A stretch of DNA of 64,000 nt from Qipengyuania algicida (GTDB lineage Bacteria; Pseudomonadota; Alphaproteobacteria; Sphingomonadales; Sphingomonadaceae). The first letter of the stretch is position 1. Each line of letters opens with the position of its first letter. The position numbers were made by a program, and so were the translations under genes. Below, one piece after another: positions 55,446 to 64,000 of the stretch. Under the pieces are notes generated by a model. That model made no database searches. It saw only the letters and a program-made list of their open reading frames with translations, and was not told the DNA's origin. Where the stretch lies: NCBI RefSeq assembly GCF_009828025.1, contig NZ_WTYA01000006.1, positions 186,001 through 250,000 on the forward strand, written 5' to 3'.

Positions 55446-57401
55446 ATGTCCAGCATGGGACACAAGAGGATTTCTCGATTTCTGATTAGCGCCGCTTTTC
55501 TGGCGCTGCCGTCGGCCGTCTACGCACAGGATGCGGCCAGCTGGGACAATGCCCGCGCCGATCTGGCCGCGAGCGAACAGGGGCCAATGGCATCGGCGAT
55601 TGCACGCTGGGAGCAGTTGGTTGCCAGCAGTTCGCTGTCCTTCAACGATTACGCCAGCTTCATCACCCAATATCCGGGCTTCCCGCGGCAAGAGACGTTG
55701 CAGCGCCGCGCAGAGGCCGCGCTCGATAGCGAAGCGCCCTCGCCGCAGACTTTGGTCGCCTTTTTCGACAAGTTTCCACCGCTCACCAATTCTGCGCGAG
55801 CCCGTTATGCGCTGGCACTGGGCACGCTGGCTCGGCCGGGCGCTGCCTCCGTCGCGCGCGACGCATGGCGCGGCGGGACCATGAGTGGCCCGTCCGAAGC
55901 CTATGTGCTCGGTCTTTATGGGCAGCAATTTACCCAGCAGGATCAGGACGCGCGGATGAATGCGCTGCTGTGGCAAGGCGACACCGTCGGCGCAGCGCGC
56001 CAGATTGCCCGCGTATCCCCCGACAAGCGCGCGACATTCATGGCGCGGTTGTCCCTGGCGCAAGGTCAGGATCCGGCGGCCAACGGCTTGATCGTGCCTG
56101 CCGACGCGACCAGCGATCCGGGCTATATTTACAATCTGGCACGCTACGATCGTAGCAGTGGGAATTTGTCCGATGCGGTCACCTTGCTGGCCACGCGCCC
56201 GAAATTCGCCAGCCTGCCGCTCGATCCGCAGGCGCTGGTGGGCGAAATGCTGCGTGTTGCCAGGGGCGCAGGTGATGCCCAGGCGGTCCAGATCGCCGCA
56301 AAAGTCGACGAGCTGTTTGCACCGGGCGCCGATCTCACCCAGCAGCCCTACCGACTGCGCGACGACTACACTTCGCTGATGTGGCTCGGCGGGACCAAGG
56401 CGCTGTGGAATCTGGGCGATGGCGCGCGGGCGGCCCCGCTGTTCTATCGCTATGGAGCGGCGGCGCAGACCACGCAGACCCGGTCGAAAGGCTTTTATTG
56501 GGCCGGAATTGCAGCACAGCGCGCGGGCGACCGTGCTGCTGCGACGAAATATCTGGCGATGGCGGCGGACTATCCCGAACGCTTCTATGGGCAGTTGGCT
56601 CTCAAGCAACTGGGTCACCCGATGCCGAGCCTGGCGAACAACGATCCAGTGATCCCCTCACCGCAGCAAACCGCTGCTTTCAACGCCGCGCCATTGACCA
56701 AGGCCGTGCGCGAAGTTGCTCGCGACGCCCCGTGGAAGACCGGAATCCAGTTCTACAAGGCGATTGCCGAGAACGCCTCCACGCCCGAGCAAATGGCCCT
56801 GGTCTCGACGCTGGCGCGACAGATCGGTCGGCGTGATCTGGCCGTCATCCTTGCCGATCAGGCGGGCTCCCAAGGTTTCGACGAATTCGTTGCTCAAGGC
56901 TATCCGGTGGTCGACATCCCTCCCGGCGCCAACTGGACGATGGTTCATGCGATCGCGCGGCAGGAAAGCCAGTTTGCCGATAATGCGATCAGCCATGCGG
57001 GTGCTCGCGGATTAATGCAGTTGATGCCGCGAACCGCGCAGGAACAGGCCGGTAAGCTCGGGATTACCTATCTCTCCGCCGATCTTATCCGCTCGCCCAG
57101 CACCAATCTGCAACTCGGCGATGCGTATTTTGCGCGAATGATGGATTACTATGGTGGATCCTATCCGCTCGCCGTTGCGGCTTACAACGCAGGTCCGGGC
57201 AATGTGAACAAGTGGCTGGCCGCCAATGGCGATCCGCGGACAGGCAGCGTTCCGTGGGTCAAATGGATTGAGGAAATTCCGATCTACGAAACCAAGAACT
57301 ACGTCCAGCGCGTGATCGAAAACGCTGCGGATTATGAGCAACTCTATCCCGGCAAACTCAATGGCCGTTCACCGCGCACGGTCAGCGATTTCCTTCGCTG
57401 A
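55446..57401 (+). CDS. slt: Soluble lytic murein transglycosylase (Slt70-like)
   Basis: Cleaves peptidoglycan strands with formation of 1,6-anhydroMurNAc, the substrate recycled by AmpG. The 651-residue protein has a signal peptide (HKRISRFLISAAFLALPSAV|YA), an alpha-helical superhelix rich in Ala and Arg (about residues 30-470), and a C-terminal goose-lysozyme-type catalytic domain. The catalytic Glu is in AIARQESQFADNAISHAGAR, followed by GLMQLMPRTAQEQAGK and YNAGPGNVNKWL. The start at 55446 follows a GGAG; a Met three codons later is possible. It is divergent from dapA and ends 13 bases before the convergent Lrp gene. Confidence 0.93.
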   Translation: MSSMGHKRISRFLISAAFLALPSAVYAQDAASWDNARADLAASEQGPMASAIARWEQLVASSSLSFNDYASFITQYPGFPRQETLQRRAEAALDSEAPSPQTLVAFFDKFPPLTNSARARYALALGTLARPGAASVARDAWRGGTMSGPSEAYVLGLYGQQFTQQDQDARMNALLWQGDTVGAARQIARVSPDKRATFMARLSLAQGQDPAANGLIVPADATSDPGYIYNLARYDRSSGNLSDAVTLLATRPKFASLPLDPQALVGEMLRVARGAGDAQAVQIAAKVDELFAPGADLTQQPYRLRDDYTSLMWLGGTKALWNLGDGARAAPLFYRYGAAAQTTQTRSKGFYWAGIAAQRAGDRAAATKYLAMAADYPERFYGQLALKQLGHPMPSLANNDPVIPSPQQTAAFNAAPLTKAVREVARDAPWKTGIQFYKAIAENASTPEQMALVSTLARQIGRRDLAVILADQAGSQGFDEFVAQGYPVVDIPPGANWTMVHAIARQESQFADNAISHAGARGLMQLMPRTAQEQAGKLGITYLSADLIRSPSTNLQLGDAYFARMMDYYGGSYPLAVAAYNAGPGNVNKWLAANGDPRTGSVPWVKWIEEIPIYETKNYVQRVIENAADYEQLYPGKLNGRSPRTVSDFLR

Positions 57402-57414
57402 CCGACCGGCAGGC

Positions 57415-57882
57415 TCACACCGAGAGCGGTACGCCGGGTTCGTGCTTGCTGGTGCGAATCGTCAGCGAAGTCTTGACGCTGCCGACGTTGGGAGCCGGGG
57501 TAAGCTTGCTGGTCAGGAACTCCTGAAAGCTTTGAAGGTCGCGGCTTACGATCTTGAGAATAAAGTCGATCTCGCCATTGAGCATATGCACTTCGCGCAC
57601 TTCCGGCAGATCACGCATCGCTTCCTCGAACGCTCGCAGCGCATCCTCGGCCTGGCTCTTCAGGCTGACCATGGCGAACACGGTGATGGTGAAGCCCAGC
57701 TTCGATCCGTCCAGTTCGGCATGATACCCGCGAATCACCCCATCCTCTTCCAGCGCGCGAACGCGCCGCAGGCACGGGGGTGCGGTCAGGCCAACGCGGT
57801 GCGCCAGTTCAACATTGGTAATGCGTCCTTCGTCCTGCAGCTGAGCCAGCAGGTGACGGTCAATCTCGTCGAAATTTGCCAT
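57415..57882 (-). CDS. Lrp/AsnC-family transcriptional regulator
   Basis: A 155-residue regulator. The N-terminal helix-turn-helix (FDEIDRHLLAQLQDEGRITN, VELAHRVGLTAPPCLRRVRA) is followed by an RAM/ligand-binding domain (HAELDGSKLGFTITVFAMVS, VREVHMLNGEIDFILKIVSR). The CLRRVRALEEDGVI block is typical of Lrp homologues. It probably senses an amino acid; which one is unknown. The start is the ATG at 57882 (MANFDEIDRHLL). A near-perfect 27-base inverted repeat lies over its candidate promoter. Confidence 0.9.
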   Translation of the reverse strand: MANFDEIDRHLLAQLQDEGRITNVELAHRVGLTAPPCLRRVRALEEDGVIRGYHAELDGSKLGFTITVFAMVSLKSQAEDALRAFEEAMRDLPEVREVHMLNGEIDFILKIVSRDLQSFQEFLTSKLTPAPNVGSVKTSLTIRTSKHEPGVPLSV

Positions 57883-57994
57883 TTGTCTCGTGCCCCAGTT
57901 CAGCGGATGAGAGGCCCCGTATGCGAAGCGGTCAGGGGATCGATTCATCTCATCGTGATCAGCGTTCGGCTAATATTATTGTTCCTGCCAGCAA

Positions 57995-58021
57995 TTGTCC
58001 CGCGTTGCAACGTGGGGACAA
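57995..58021. promoter_or_regulatory. Inverted repeat over the Lrp-gene promoter, candidate operator
   Basis: TTGTCCCGCGTTG and CAACGTGGGGACAA form a near-perfect inverted repeat (one extra base in the right arm). On the minus strand TTGTCC (58016-58021) and ACAATT (57993-57998), 17 bases apart, make a promoter for the Lrp gene, so the repeat covers its spacer. Autoregulation by the Lrp protein is the simplest reading. A hairpin in a transcript is an alternative. Confidence 0.5.
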
Positions 58022-58122
58022 CTTTATATTCAGCCTGTTTTTTGCCGGAGTATGAAGCAGGATGGGGCATGGCGCTTGAGAGCCGGTAGTTACGAGGCTT
58101 AAGCCATTTTTTCGGAGATTTC

Positions 58123-59877
58123 GTGCATTTCGATGACCGCCTTGCCACTGTTCTGCGTCACCGCGCCTCCAGCGAGGCGTCGGCGCGCACGCAGATCAGG
58201 CAGCTGGTCGATTTGCTCGGCGAGTCGCAACCCGGCGGCGATCCCCGGCTGATTGACGCCGCCTATCTACGCCTCGGTGCGCTCGAGGAGATCGTACCGC
58301 TGGGTCATCGCGCGAGGATCGCCGGGGATTGCAGCGCTCGTATCCGGTCTCCCCGCCTGGTCGCCTGGTTCGGCAGCCGCGATCCGGCCATTGCCGCCGC
58401 CGCTTTGGCCCGAGCGCAGCTCGCCGAGGACGATTGGGTGATGCTGATTCCCGAACTTTCGATCAGGGCTCGTGGCTTGTTGCGCCATCGCCGCGACCTT
58501 CCACCCGGCGCAGTGACGATGCTCGATCGGCTCGGCGCGCGCGATCGAGCCTTGCCCGAACCGGAATCGGTCCCGCTGCCTCCTCTCCATATAGAAGAAG
58601 AGATCGCCACTGCCCCCGCCGAAAAGGCGGAGCCGGTAAGCAAAGCGGATGTCGCGGCTGGGGCAAGCCGCGAAACGACCGAGATTGGTGCGCTTGTCCA
58701 GAGGATCGAGGCTTTTCAGAAGGCGCGGGAGGCTAAACCCGAGAAATCGGCGAACAAAGCCACCGACGATGCAAATCGCCCGGATGCCCCGCGCCTGCCG
58801 CTTGGCGAATCCCCGATGGGCGAGGATGACCGCCGCGCGGCAACCACCGCATTCATCTTTTCGACCGACACCGATGGCCGGATCGACTGGGCAGAACCCG
58901 CCATTGCGCCACAAGTGGTCGGGATCGAACTCGTTGCGCATCCTGCCCTGAATGGTGCCAGTGCCGGCAACACCTTCGCATCCGCCTTTTTCGACCGACG
59001 CCCCGTGCGCGCGGCGCTTGTGGAGATTGCCGCATCGGAACGGGTGTCCGGGGCCTGGCTGGTCGACGCCGCTCCACGCTTCGCCGCACGTACCGGTCGC
59101 TTCGATGGCTATGTCGGCAGGCTACGCCGCCCACTTGCCCGACCGACGGAACAGCACTCGCCGCGCGCCGCCGATCGCTTGCGCCAGCTCCTGCATGAGT
59201 TGCGTACCCCGGTGAACGCAATCCAGGGTTTCGCGGAAGTCATCCAGCAGCAGGTGTTCGGCCCTGCCCCGCACGAATATCGTGCGCTGGCAGCCACGAT
59301 TGCCGGGGATGCCGCGAGGATATTGGCTGGTTTCGAGGAACTGGAGCGGCTTGCGCGGCTTGAAAGCGGGCTGGTCGAGCCATCTGTCGGCTCGGTCGAC
59401 TTTGCTGCCGTTGTCCGTCAGCAGGTCGGACAATTGCAGGGCGTCTTGTCCACCCGGGTCGCGCGCTTTGAAGCCGATTTGGGCAACGAGCCCCTGTGGG
59501 CTGCCTTGTCACAGGATGACGCGGAAATGCTCGCTTGGCGAATGCTGGGGACTTTGGCAGCCGCCACAGGCGCGGGAGAGACCGTCACGCTGGGACTTTC
59601 CTCCCACGAAGGCGAGCTGGCACTCAGTGTCTCACTTCCTGCTTCGCTGGCGGAGAGCGACGACATATTTTCGAGCCAGGCCCATCATTCGACCGGTGCG
59701 GCAGGAATCGGTTTGTTCGGGGCGGGATTTGCCTTCCGCCTTGCCCGCGCAGAGGCGCGTGCCGCCGGAGGTTCGTTCACGCGCGATGGCGGGTATTTGG
59801 TACTCAACCTGCCCCTCGCCAGCATATCCGCCGAAGCGCCAGGAGTTCACAAGACTCCGAATGGCACCTTTGGCTAG
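58123..59877 (+). CDS. Histidine-kinase-like protein with degenerate ATPase region
   Basis: A soluble protein of 584 residues without membrane helices. Residues 1-145 look like a helical repeat domain of DUF2336 type (SRDPAIAAAALARAQLAEDD, RARGLLRHRRDLPPGAVTML). The middle contains a PAS-like region (FSTDTDGRIDWAEPAIAPQV). A HisKA helix pair has His358 in LLHELRTPVNAIQGFAEVIQ. The ATPase part lacks the usual N-box Asn (AWRMLGTLAAAT) and the DxGxG loop (LSVSLPASLAESDD), although a G2-like GIGLFGAGFAFRLARAEARA remains. It may therefore be a pseudokinase or a phosphotransfer protein. The start is a GTG with GGAG upstream. A true kinase with unusual boxes cannot be excluded. Confidence 0.75.
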   Translation: MHFDDRLATVLRHRASSEASARTQIRQLVDLLGESQPGGDPRLIDAAYLRLGALEEIVPLGHRARIAGDCSARIRSPRLVAWFGSRDPAIAAAALARAQLAEDDWVMLIPELSIRARGLLRHRRDLPPGAVTMLDRLGARDRALPEPESVPLPPLHIEEEIATAPAEKAEPVSKADVAAGASRETTEIGALVQRIEAFQKAREAKPEKSANKATDDANRPDAPRLPLGESPMGEDDRRAATTAFIFSTDTDGRIDWAEPAIAPQVVGIELVAHPALNGASAGNTFASAFFDRRPVRAALVEIAASERVSGAWLVDAAPRFAARTGRFDGYVGRLRRPLARPTEQHSPRAADRLRQLLHELRTPVNAIQGFAEVIQQQVFGPAPHEYRALAATIAGDAARILAGFEELERLARLESGLVEPSVGSVDFAAVVRQQVGQLQGVLSTRVARFEADLGNEPLWAALSQDDAEMLAWRMLGTLAAATGAGETVTLGLSSHEGELALSVSLPASLAESDDIFSSQAHHSTGAAGIGLFGAGFAFRLARAEARAAGGSFTRDGGYLVLNLPLASISAEAPGVHKTPNGTFG

Positions 59878-59974
59878 GTGCGATCCGATCGGGTAAACCG
59901 CATAAGTTTCACAGAGCCGCTTGCCCTTGGCCGCCACTCAAGCTAGGCGCGCGTCCTGCCGGCGCGAAACCGGC

Positions 59975-60050
59975 GGGCCTGTAGCTCAGCGGTTAGAGCT
60001 GGCCGCTCATAACGGCTAGGTCGCGGGTTCGAATCCTGCCGGGCCCACCA
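59975..60050 (+). tRNA. tRNA with CAU anticodon, probably tRNA-Ile2
   Basis: A 76-base cloverleaf: acceptor GGGCCTG/CGGGCCC, D arm GCTC-AGCGGTTA-GAGC, anticodon arm GGCCG-CTCATAA-CGGCT (anticodon CAT), T arm GCGGG-TTCGAAT-CCTGC, encoded CCA. The short D loop resembles tRNA-Ile2, whose C34 is changed to lysidine by TilS, rather than elongator Met or fMet. An elongator tRNA-Met label is the alternative. Confidence 0.85.
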
Positions 60051-60074
60051 CTCGCGCGGCAGGAAAAATCAGGT

Positions 60075-60151
<77 letters not shown>

Positions 60152-60260
60152 CTTTATCTCAAAATCGACGGTTTTCTGCCATTTTGCAGGTGTTGACGCC
60201 GTGCACCGGACACACAACCGGTACACAAAAGCGTAGCACATGCGGGAAGGTAACCAACCG

Positions 60261-62234
60261 ATGTCGCGCATTCCGCACGTCACCCGCCGCGATGGCCGAT
60301 ATGTCTTTCGCCGCAGAATCCATTTCCGAAATCTTATCTCTAAACCGCTAGCGATCGCTCTGAAAACGGCCGAGCCGGCCACCGCGAGCCAGCGCGCCGC
60401 GATTCTGTCGGCACGGTTCGAGGCAATAAAATCGAACGTGGGGCGAATGATTGAATCCGGGGCGCCGCTGACAGGCCAGCAAATCGAGGCGCTTTTCCGC
60501 GCTGAACTAGAGATGGAATTGCGGGTGCATAGCGATCGCGCGCATAGCGATGACGCTTGGGCGGACCGAGCGTTGGAGCTCGCCTTCAACGATCACGAAA
60601 TGTACGAAACCTTGCTGTTTCCCGCACACGATGCTCCCGAATTGCGCGAGTTTGCGCACGGCCTGATCCCGGATGAATTTGTGGTTGAGCATCTCGCTGC
60701 AGTGGGCGCTCCGGCTACAAGCTCCAATGTCAGTATCGCCCGCAGCCATCTTATGCGCAGTCGCTCAATCGCGGGGAAACTAATTCAACGTCTGAAGGAC
60801 GCGGACATCGCGATCTTTCCGGACCAAGTGCGCGCAATTGCCGCCGACTACGAACAGACTGTTTCCGCCCGATTGAGTTCTCCTGCACGTGTCGGAACGA
60901 CAGTGCTCCCGCAACCTGCGCAAGACCAGAACGTCGAATGCCAGTTCTTGATCTATGATTCGCGCCGCTTCGGCGACATTATCGAGGACATAATTTTCGA
61001 GCTGAAAGCCGAAGGCAGATGGACCAGCCGGGACGCGGACTATCGAAGGGTTCTACGCAGTTTCGCCTGGATCACCGGAAACCGGGAACTCGGGTCCTAT
61101 GATCACCGTGACGTTAGCTCCTTTAAGAGGGGCCTTCTCCGACTTCCCAAAAACGGTTTCGCGTACGGCACATTATCCAATGGAAACATGTCGCGCCCAT
61201 TCGAAGAAGTAATGTCTGAACTACCACCGCTGACTCCAGACCGGCGGCGGAGCCTAAAAACTCTCAATCGCGACCTGAGTTACATGAGCACCGCCGCGCA
61301 GCATCTCGCTCAATCTGCATGGAAGCCCAAGGTCCCAAATTCGAAAGTGCTCGATTTCTCAGGGTCGGTTGTGCGCATAGAGAACGATGGCATCGACAAA
61401 CGCCCGCCGTGGACGACTGAGCACATGCGCTGCCTCTTTTCCTCGCCAATTTACGCTGGCGGGGGCGGCGCACTTCGCCGCTTACATGAGGCTTATCAGC
61501 CGAAAGTCTGGCATGATGCCGCCTACTTCGCGCCGCTAATATGGTACTACACCCACGCCTGCCGCGAGGAGATTTGCGGACTAGAGATCGCCGACGTCTC
61601 GATTGACCACCCTACCCCGCACATTCTCATTCGGGACAATTTGACCCGCGGAAAGGACGGGGAAAAGGCAGGCGAGAAGCGTCTGGCTAGGCGGCGCGAG
61701 ATCCCGCTACATCCCGAGATCATCCGTTTAGGATTTCTGGACTACGTGTCGGCCATTCGCGACGAAGGCCACTCAGCGGTCTTCCCAGAGCTCTATCTGA
61801 ACGAAACGAAGCGCGGTGGCGCGCACTTCTACGAGCGAGCGTGGGTCCACATGGTTGGATGGATCAGCGATCGGCTACCTATCCCCGTGAACGAGGAAGG
61901 GAAAGGACCTGATATTCATTCGATACGCAGTCTCGGATCGTCTCAGTATGAAATCGACGGGGTAAATGAAAACATGCGAGCCGATGTGATGGGACATGCG
62001 AGACCAAGCATAAATGGGAAGCACTATTCCAAGAGGAAAAAGACCGAGGGCATCGATGTTGTCCTGGCGGAGAGGCTGAAGTTTCTTGAGAAGTATGTCC
62101 CGGAAATCACCGGAGACGTTGCCGCAGAGCCAATTCGTCTACTCCCACTGGAAAAACGCTCACGCGTCGGCAGCAGTCGCGCACGCAAACCGCGGACAAG
62201 GCCCACTAGCCAAAGCTCTGAAAGAAATAGATGA
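60261..62234 (+). CDS. Tyrosine-type site-specific integrase (DUF6538-like N-terminus)
   Basis: A 657-residue recombinase. The N-terminal part ([20 protein letters not shown]) matches the DUF6538-type region of island integrases. A long, poorly conserved middle follows, and the catalytic domain fills the last 250 residues. Active-site residues are Arg in [12 protein letters not shown], the HxxR pair in [12 protein letters not shown], the second His in [11 protein letters not shown] and the nucleophile Tyr in [10 protein letters not shown] chose the ATG at 60261; one at 60240 is seven codons upstream. Its place right after tRNA-Pro, pointing away from it, and its lower GC content mark the left end of an integrated element. 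Confidence 0.88.
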   Translation: MSRIPHVTRRDGRYVFRRRIHFRNLISKPLAIALKTAEPATASQRAAILSARFEAIKSNVGRMIESGAPLTGQQIEALFRAELEMELRVHSDRAHSDDAWADRALELAFNDHEMYETLLFPAHDAPELREFAHGLIPDEFVVEHLAAVGAPATSSNVSIARSHLMRSRSIAGKLIQRLKDADIAIFPDQVRAIAADYEQTVSARLSSPARVGTTVLPQPAQDQNVECQFLIYDSRRFGDIIEDIIFELKAEGRWTSRDADYRRVLRSFAWITGNRELGSYDHRDVSSFKRGLLRLPKNGFAYGTLSNGNMSRPFEEVMSELPPLTPDRRRSLKTLNRDLSYMSTAAQHLAQSAWKPKVPNSKVLDFSGSVVRIENDGIDKRPPWTTEHMRCLFSSPIYAGGGGALRRLHEAYQPKVWHDAAYFAPLIWYYTHACREEICGLEIADVSIDHPTPHILIRDNLTRGKDGEKAGEKRLARRREIPLHPEIIRLGFLDYVSAIRDEGHSAVFPELYLNETKRGGAHFYERAWVHMVGWISDRLPIPVNEEGKGPDIHSIRSLGSSQYEIDGVNENMRADVMGHARPSINGKHYSKRKKTEGIDVVLAERLKFLEKYVPEITGDVAAEPIRLLPLEKRSRVGSSRARKPRTRPTSQSSERNR

Positions 62235-62289
62235 CGGACATGGAGTGGGCTCGAGGAGAATGATCACAGGTATATGAAAGAATTTTCGA

Positions 62290-62682
62290 ATGCGCCCGAA
62301 AGATTACACAACCGTAGAACAGCGAGATCGCCTCAGCGGCCCAGCGCTAAGAACTTTCTTCAACATCTCGAACGCATGGAAACTAACGGACGTCGAAGAA
62401 GCGACAATCCTCGGAATTTCGGACTTGGCCGTTTTAAAACGATGGAAGGAAGGAGAGGGTTCAACCCTATCTTTCGAAACTCGCACTCGGATCAGCTATA
62501 TTCTGGGAATATATAAAGCGCTCCATATCCTAATTCCGCAAAAGCAGTACGCGGATGAGTGGGTGCGGCGTCCGAATTCCGCTCCGGGATTTGATGGGAC
62601 CAGTGCCCTTGACCGAATCCTGTCCGGCAAAGTCGAAGATTTGCAATTTGTACGCCGGTACCTTGATGCGCAGCTGATATGA
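62290..62682 (+). CDS. Xre/MbcA/ParS-type antitoxin-like protein, solitary
   Basis: A 130-residue protein. The N-terminal half is helical (LSGPALRTFFNISNAWKLTD, EEATILGISDLAVLKRWKEG), like the Xre-type DNA-binding part of RES-Xre antitoxins. The C-terminal half (RISYILGIYKALHILIPQKQ, YADEWVRRPNSAPGFDGTSA, LDRILSGKVEDLQFVRRYLD) is the DUF2384/MbcA toxin-binding region with the typical W-x-x-x-P-N and G-x-x-A/x-x-x-x-L. The usual partner, a RES-domain toxin gene directly downstream, is missing: the next 94 bases are noncoding and the following gene runs the other way. The GC content is lower than the chromosome. Confidence 0.78.
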   Translation: MRPKDYTTVEQRDRLSGPALRTFFNISNAWKLTDVEEATILGISDLAVLKRWKEGEGSTLSFETRTRISYILGIYKALHILIPQKQYADEWVRRPNSAPGFDGTSALDRILSGKVEDLQFVRRYLDAQLI

Positions 62683-62776
62683 TATTCCATTGCGGGGAAC
62701 GGCTGCGCTTGAGTCGAAGCTGTGCGCTTATCTCGCTGTCCGGCTTCACTTGTCCTGTATCGGAAAGCTGACACAA

Positions 62777-64000
62777 CTACCGTGTGAGAATAGTCCACTC
62801 CAATCCAAACTTGGCGAGGTACTTCCTGAGCCGGTCGGAATCGTTGGTCGACCTGCGCTGTTCGCGTGATGCGGCAAAGAGGGTCCGGCCTGCATCCGAC
62901 AGGCTGGACGATCGCCGACACACCTCAACCACATAGTCCAATTGAACCCGATCGAATGGGTCAATCGCTGCGACCCGATCCTTTCCGAGGAGGTCGGTGA
63001 GGCTGTCGTATTCCGCTTTGTCACCGGACCAAAGCCGCGCAAGTCGGCTCGTTTCGAAGTCCACCGCCTCGCGGTCGATCCTGCCGGTCGGGCAGAGTGT
63101 GGCCATACGAGTAACGCTAGCGGCAAGGTCACGGAAGTTGCCTTGCCACCGTGCAGATGGGCTCTCGGCGAAAGCGAGATAGCGCTCGCGCGCTTCCTTG
63201 TTGAACGTAACGCGCGTGCCCTCGCTCTCTGCGAAACGTTCAAGTTCGTAATCGAGATTAGGAGCGATGTCCTCGCGCCGCTCGGCCAAACCGGGCAGCG
63301 CGAAAGTCCACAGGTTGAGCCTTGCAAACAGGTCTTCGCGGAAATTCCCGGCGGCAACTTCGTCCATGAGGTTGCGGTTGGTGCCAGCGATCAGCTGGAA
63401 TTCGCTATTGGCTTCGCTGTCTGCGCCGACCGGAAGGAAACGCCCCTCCTCTATGGCGCGCAGGATCATAGCCTGCTCGTCCAGCCCTAGCTCGCCAATC
63501 TCGTCCAGGAACAATAAGCCCTTGTCGGCACTCTTGAGCAGGCCAGGTCGGTCCTGGACGGCACCGGTAAAGGCACCTTTCTTGTGACCGAACAGCGCGG
63601 ACATGGCGCTGTCGCCCTTCAGGGTTGCGCAGTTGACCTCCACGAATGGACCTTCGACCTGGTGGCGCAGTTTCTTGAGCTCGTAGACCTTGCGCGCGAG
63701 CTGGCTTTTACCTGCGCCGGTCGGCCCCATCAGCAGGATCGGCGCGCGGCTTCGCACGGCCACCTGTTCGATCTCTTCGATCATGCGGTTGAAGGCCGCG
63801 TTCCGGGTCTCGATCCCGCTTTTGAGGAAGCTGGTGCTTTCCGCGCTCGCTTCGGCAAAGCGGCTGGCGATGGAATCGTAACGCGAAAGGTCGAGATCAA
63901 TCGAGGCCCAGGTGCCGATCGGCTGCGGCGCTCCCTTGTGAGGCTGTGTCTGCAACAGCATGCCGGGCAGATAGCGCGCCTCGGTCAGCAGGAAGAGGCA
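62777..64000 (-). CDS. rtcR: RtcR-type sigma-54 activator of RNA repair (5' part beyond the window)
   Basis: An AAA+ bacterial enhancer-binding protein; 407 residues are visible and the frame is open through the right edge, so the N-terminal CARF-type sensory domain is only touched (CLFLLTEARYLPGMLLQTQP). Walker A is LLMGPTGAGKSQLARKV, the sigma-54-binding loop GHKKGAFTGAVQDRPGLLKS, and Walker B LLFLDEIGELGLDEQAMILR. The block RAIEEGRFLPVGADSEANSE with the core IDLDLSRYDSIASRF is specific to RtcR. The C-terminus has the helix-turn-helix (SSSLSDAGRTLFAASREQRR). RtcR drives rtcBA, the RNA ligase and 3'-phosphate cyclase, when it senses RNA damage ligands; these genes would lie to the right. It is convergent with the antitoxin-like gene. 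Confidence 0.9.
   Translation of the reverse strand, partial: CLFLLTEARYLPGMLLQTQPHKGAPQPIGTWASIDLDLSRYDSIASRFAEASAESTSFLKSGIETRNAAFNRMIEEIEQVAVRSRAPILLMGPTGAGKSQLARKVYELKKLRHQVEGPFVEVNCATLKGDSAMSALFGHKKGAFTGAVQDRPGLLKSADKGLLFLDEIGELGLDEQAMILRAIEEGRFLPVGADSEANSEFQLIAGTNRNLMDEVAAGNFREDLFARLNLWTFALPGLAERREDIAPNLDYELERFAESEGTRVTFNKEARERYLAFAESPSARWQGNFRDLAASVTRMATLCPTGRIDREAVDFETSRLARLWSGDKAEYDSLTDLLGKDRVAAIDPFDRVQLDYVVEVCRRSSSLSDAGRTLFAASREQRRSTNDSDRLRKYLAKFGLEWTILTR

Noticed and set aside
62683..62776. Possible RES toxin remnant after the antitoxin-like gene
   Set aside because: The 94 bases between it and rtcR hold no frame or motif resembling a RES domain.

Overview
The window looks like a chromosomal segment of a high-GC alphaproteobacterium of the order Sphingomonadales, most likely Erythrobacteraceae (Erythrobacter/Qipengyuania-like). 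This is inferred from gene content: a separate F0 operon (atpI-atpB-atpE-b'-b), the CckA/CpdR cell-cycle phosphorelay proteins, alphaproteobacterial LexA boxes (GTTC-N7-GTTC) before recA and uvrD, a PEPxxWA-CTERM protein, SapC, and the cluster lapA-pyrF-trpF-trpB-trpA-accD-folC. No rRNA operon, CRISPR array, insertion sequence or prophage is visible.

Layout. 1-6 kb: the 3' part of rpsA, gloB, a secreted alpha/beta hydrolase and the F0 genes of ATP synthase. 6-10 kb: ydbH-ynbE-ydbL, which encodes an AsmA-like protein, a small lipoprotein and a periplasmic partner thought to act in lipid transport between the membranes. 10-13.5 kb: a radC interrupted by a one-base frameshift, and a DUF3857/transglutaminase/TPR protein. 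13.7-22.4 kb: a biosynthetic run of purB, lapA, pyrF, a GNAT gene, trpF, trpB, a 72-residue membrane protein, trpA, accD and folC, several joined by ATGA-type overlaps. 22.4-36 kb: housekeeping and envelope genes (ampG, a Rieske oxygenase, rluB, rsmD, uvrD, a PEP-CTERM protein, a sterol-desaturase-like protein, a DEAD-box helicase, an FAD-linked oxidase) with several unrecognised secreted proteins. 36-45 kb: sapC, a candidate suhB/MmgR-like small RNA, an N-formylglutamate amidohydrolase gene, cpdR, tRNA-Val, icd, a GNAT-nitrilase fusion, a flavin monooxygenase and a CPA2 antiporter. 45-57 kb, mostly minus strand: alaS, a methyltransferase, a glutathione transferase, recA, cckA, a DUF2062 gene, smpB and dapA, then slt on the plus strand and an Lrp/AsnC regulator.

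58-64 kb: a histidine-kinase-like protein with a degenerate ATPase region, two tRNA genes (CAU and tRNA-Pro), and then what looks like the left end of an integrated island. It starts with a DUF6538-type tyrosine integrase 109 bases after tRNA-Pro, continues with a solitary Xre/MbcA-type antitoxin-like gene, and reaches the right edge inside an RtcR-type sigma-54 activator of RNA repair. Its sensory N-terminus and its target genes lie outside the window. This right edge is the part most likely to lead to an undescribed system.

Two cell-wide circuits meet here. CckA and CpdR belong to the same phosphorelay, and recA and uvrD carry matching LexA boxes. Start codons were moved inward from the longest reading frame wherever a ribosome-binding site, a signal peptide or family length argued for it; each case is stated in its entry.
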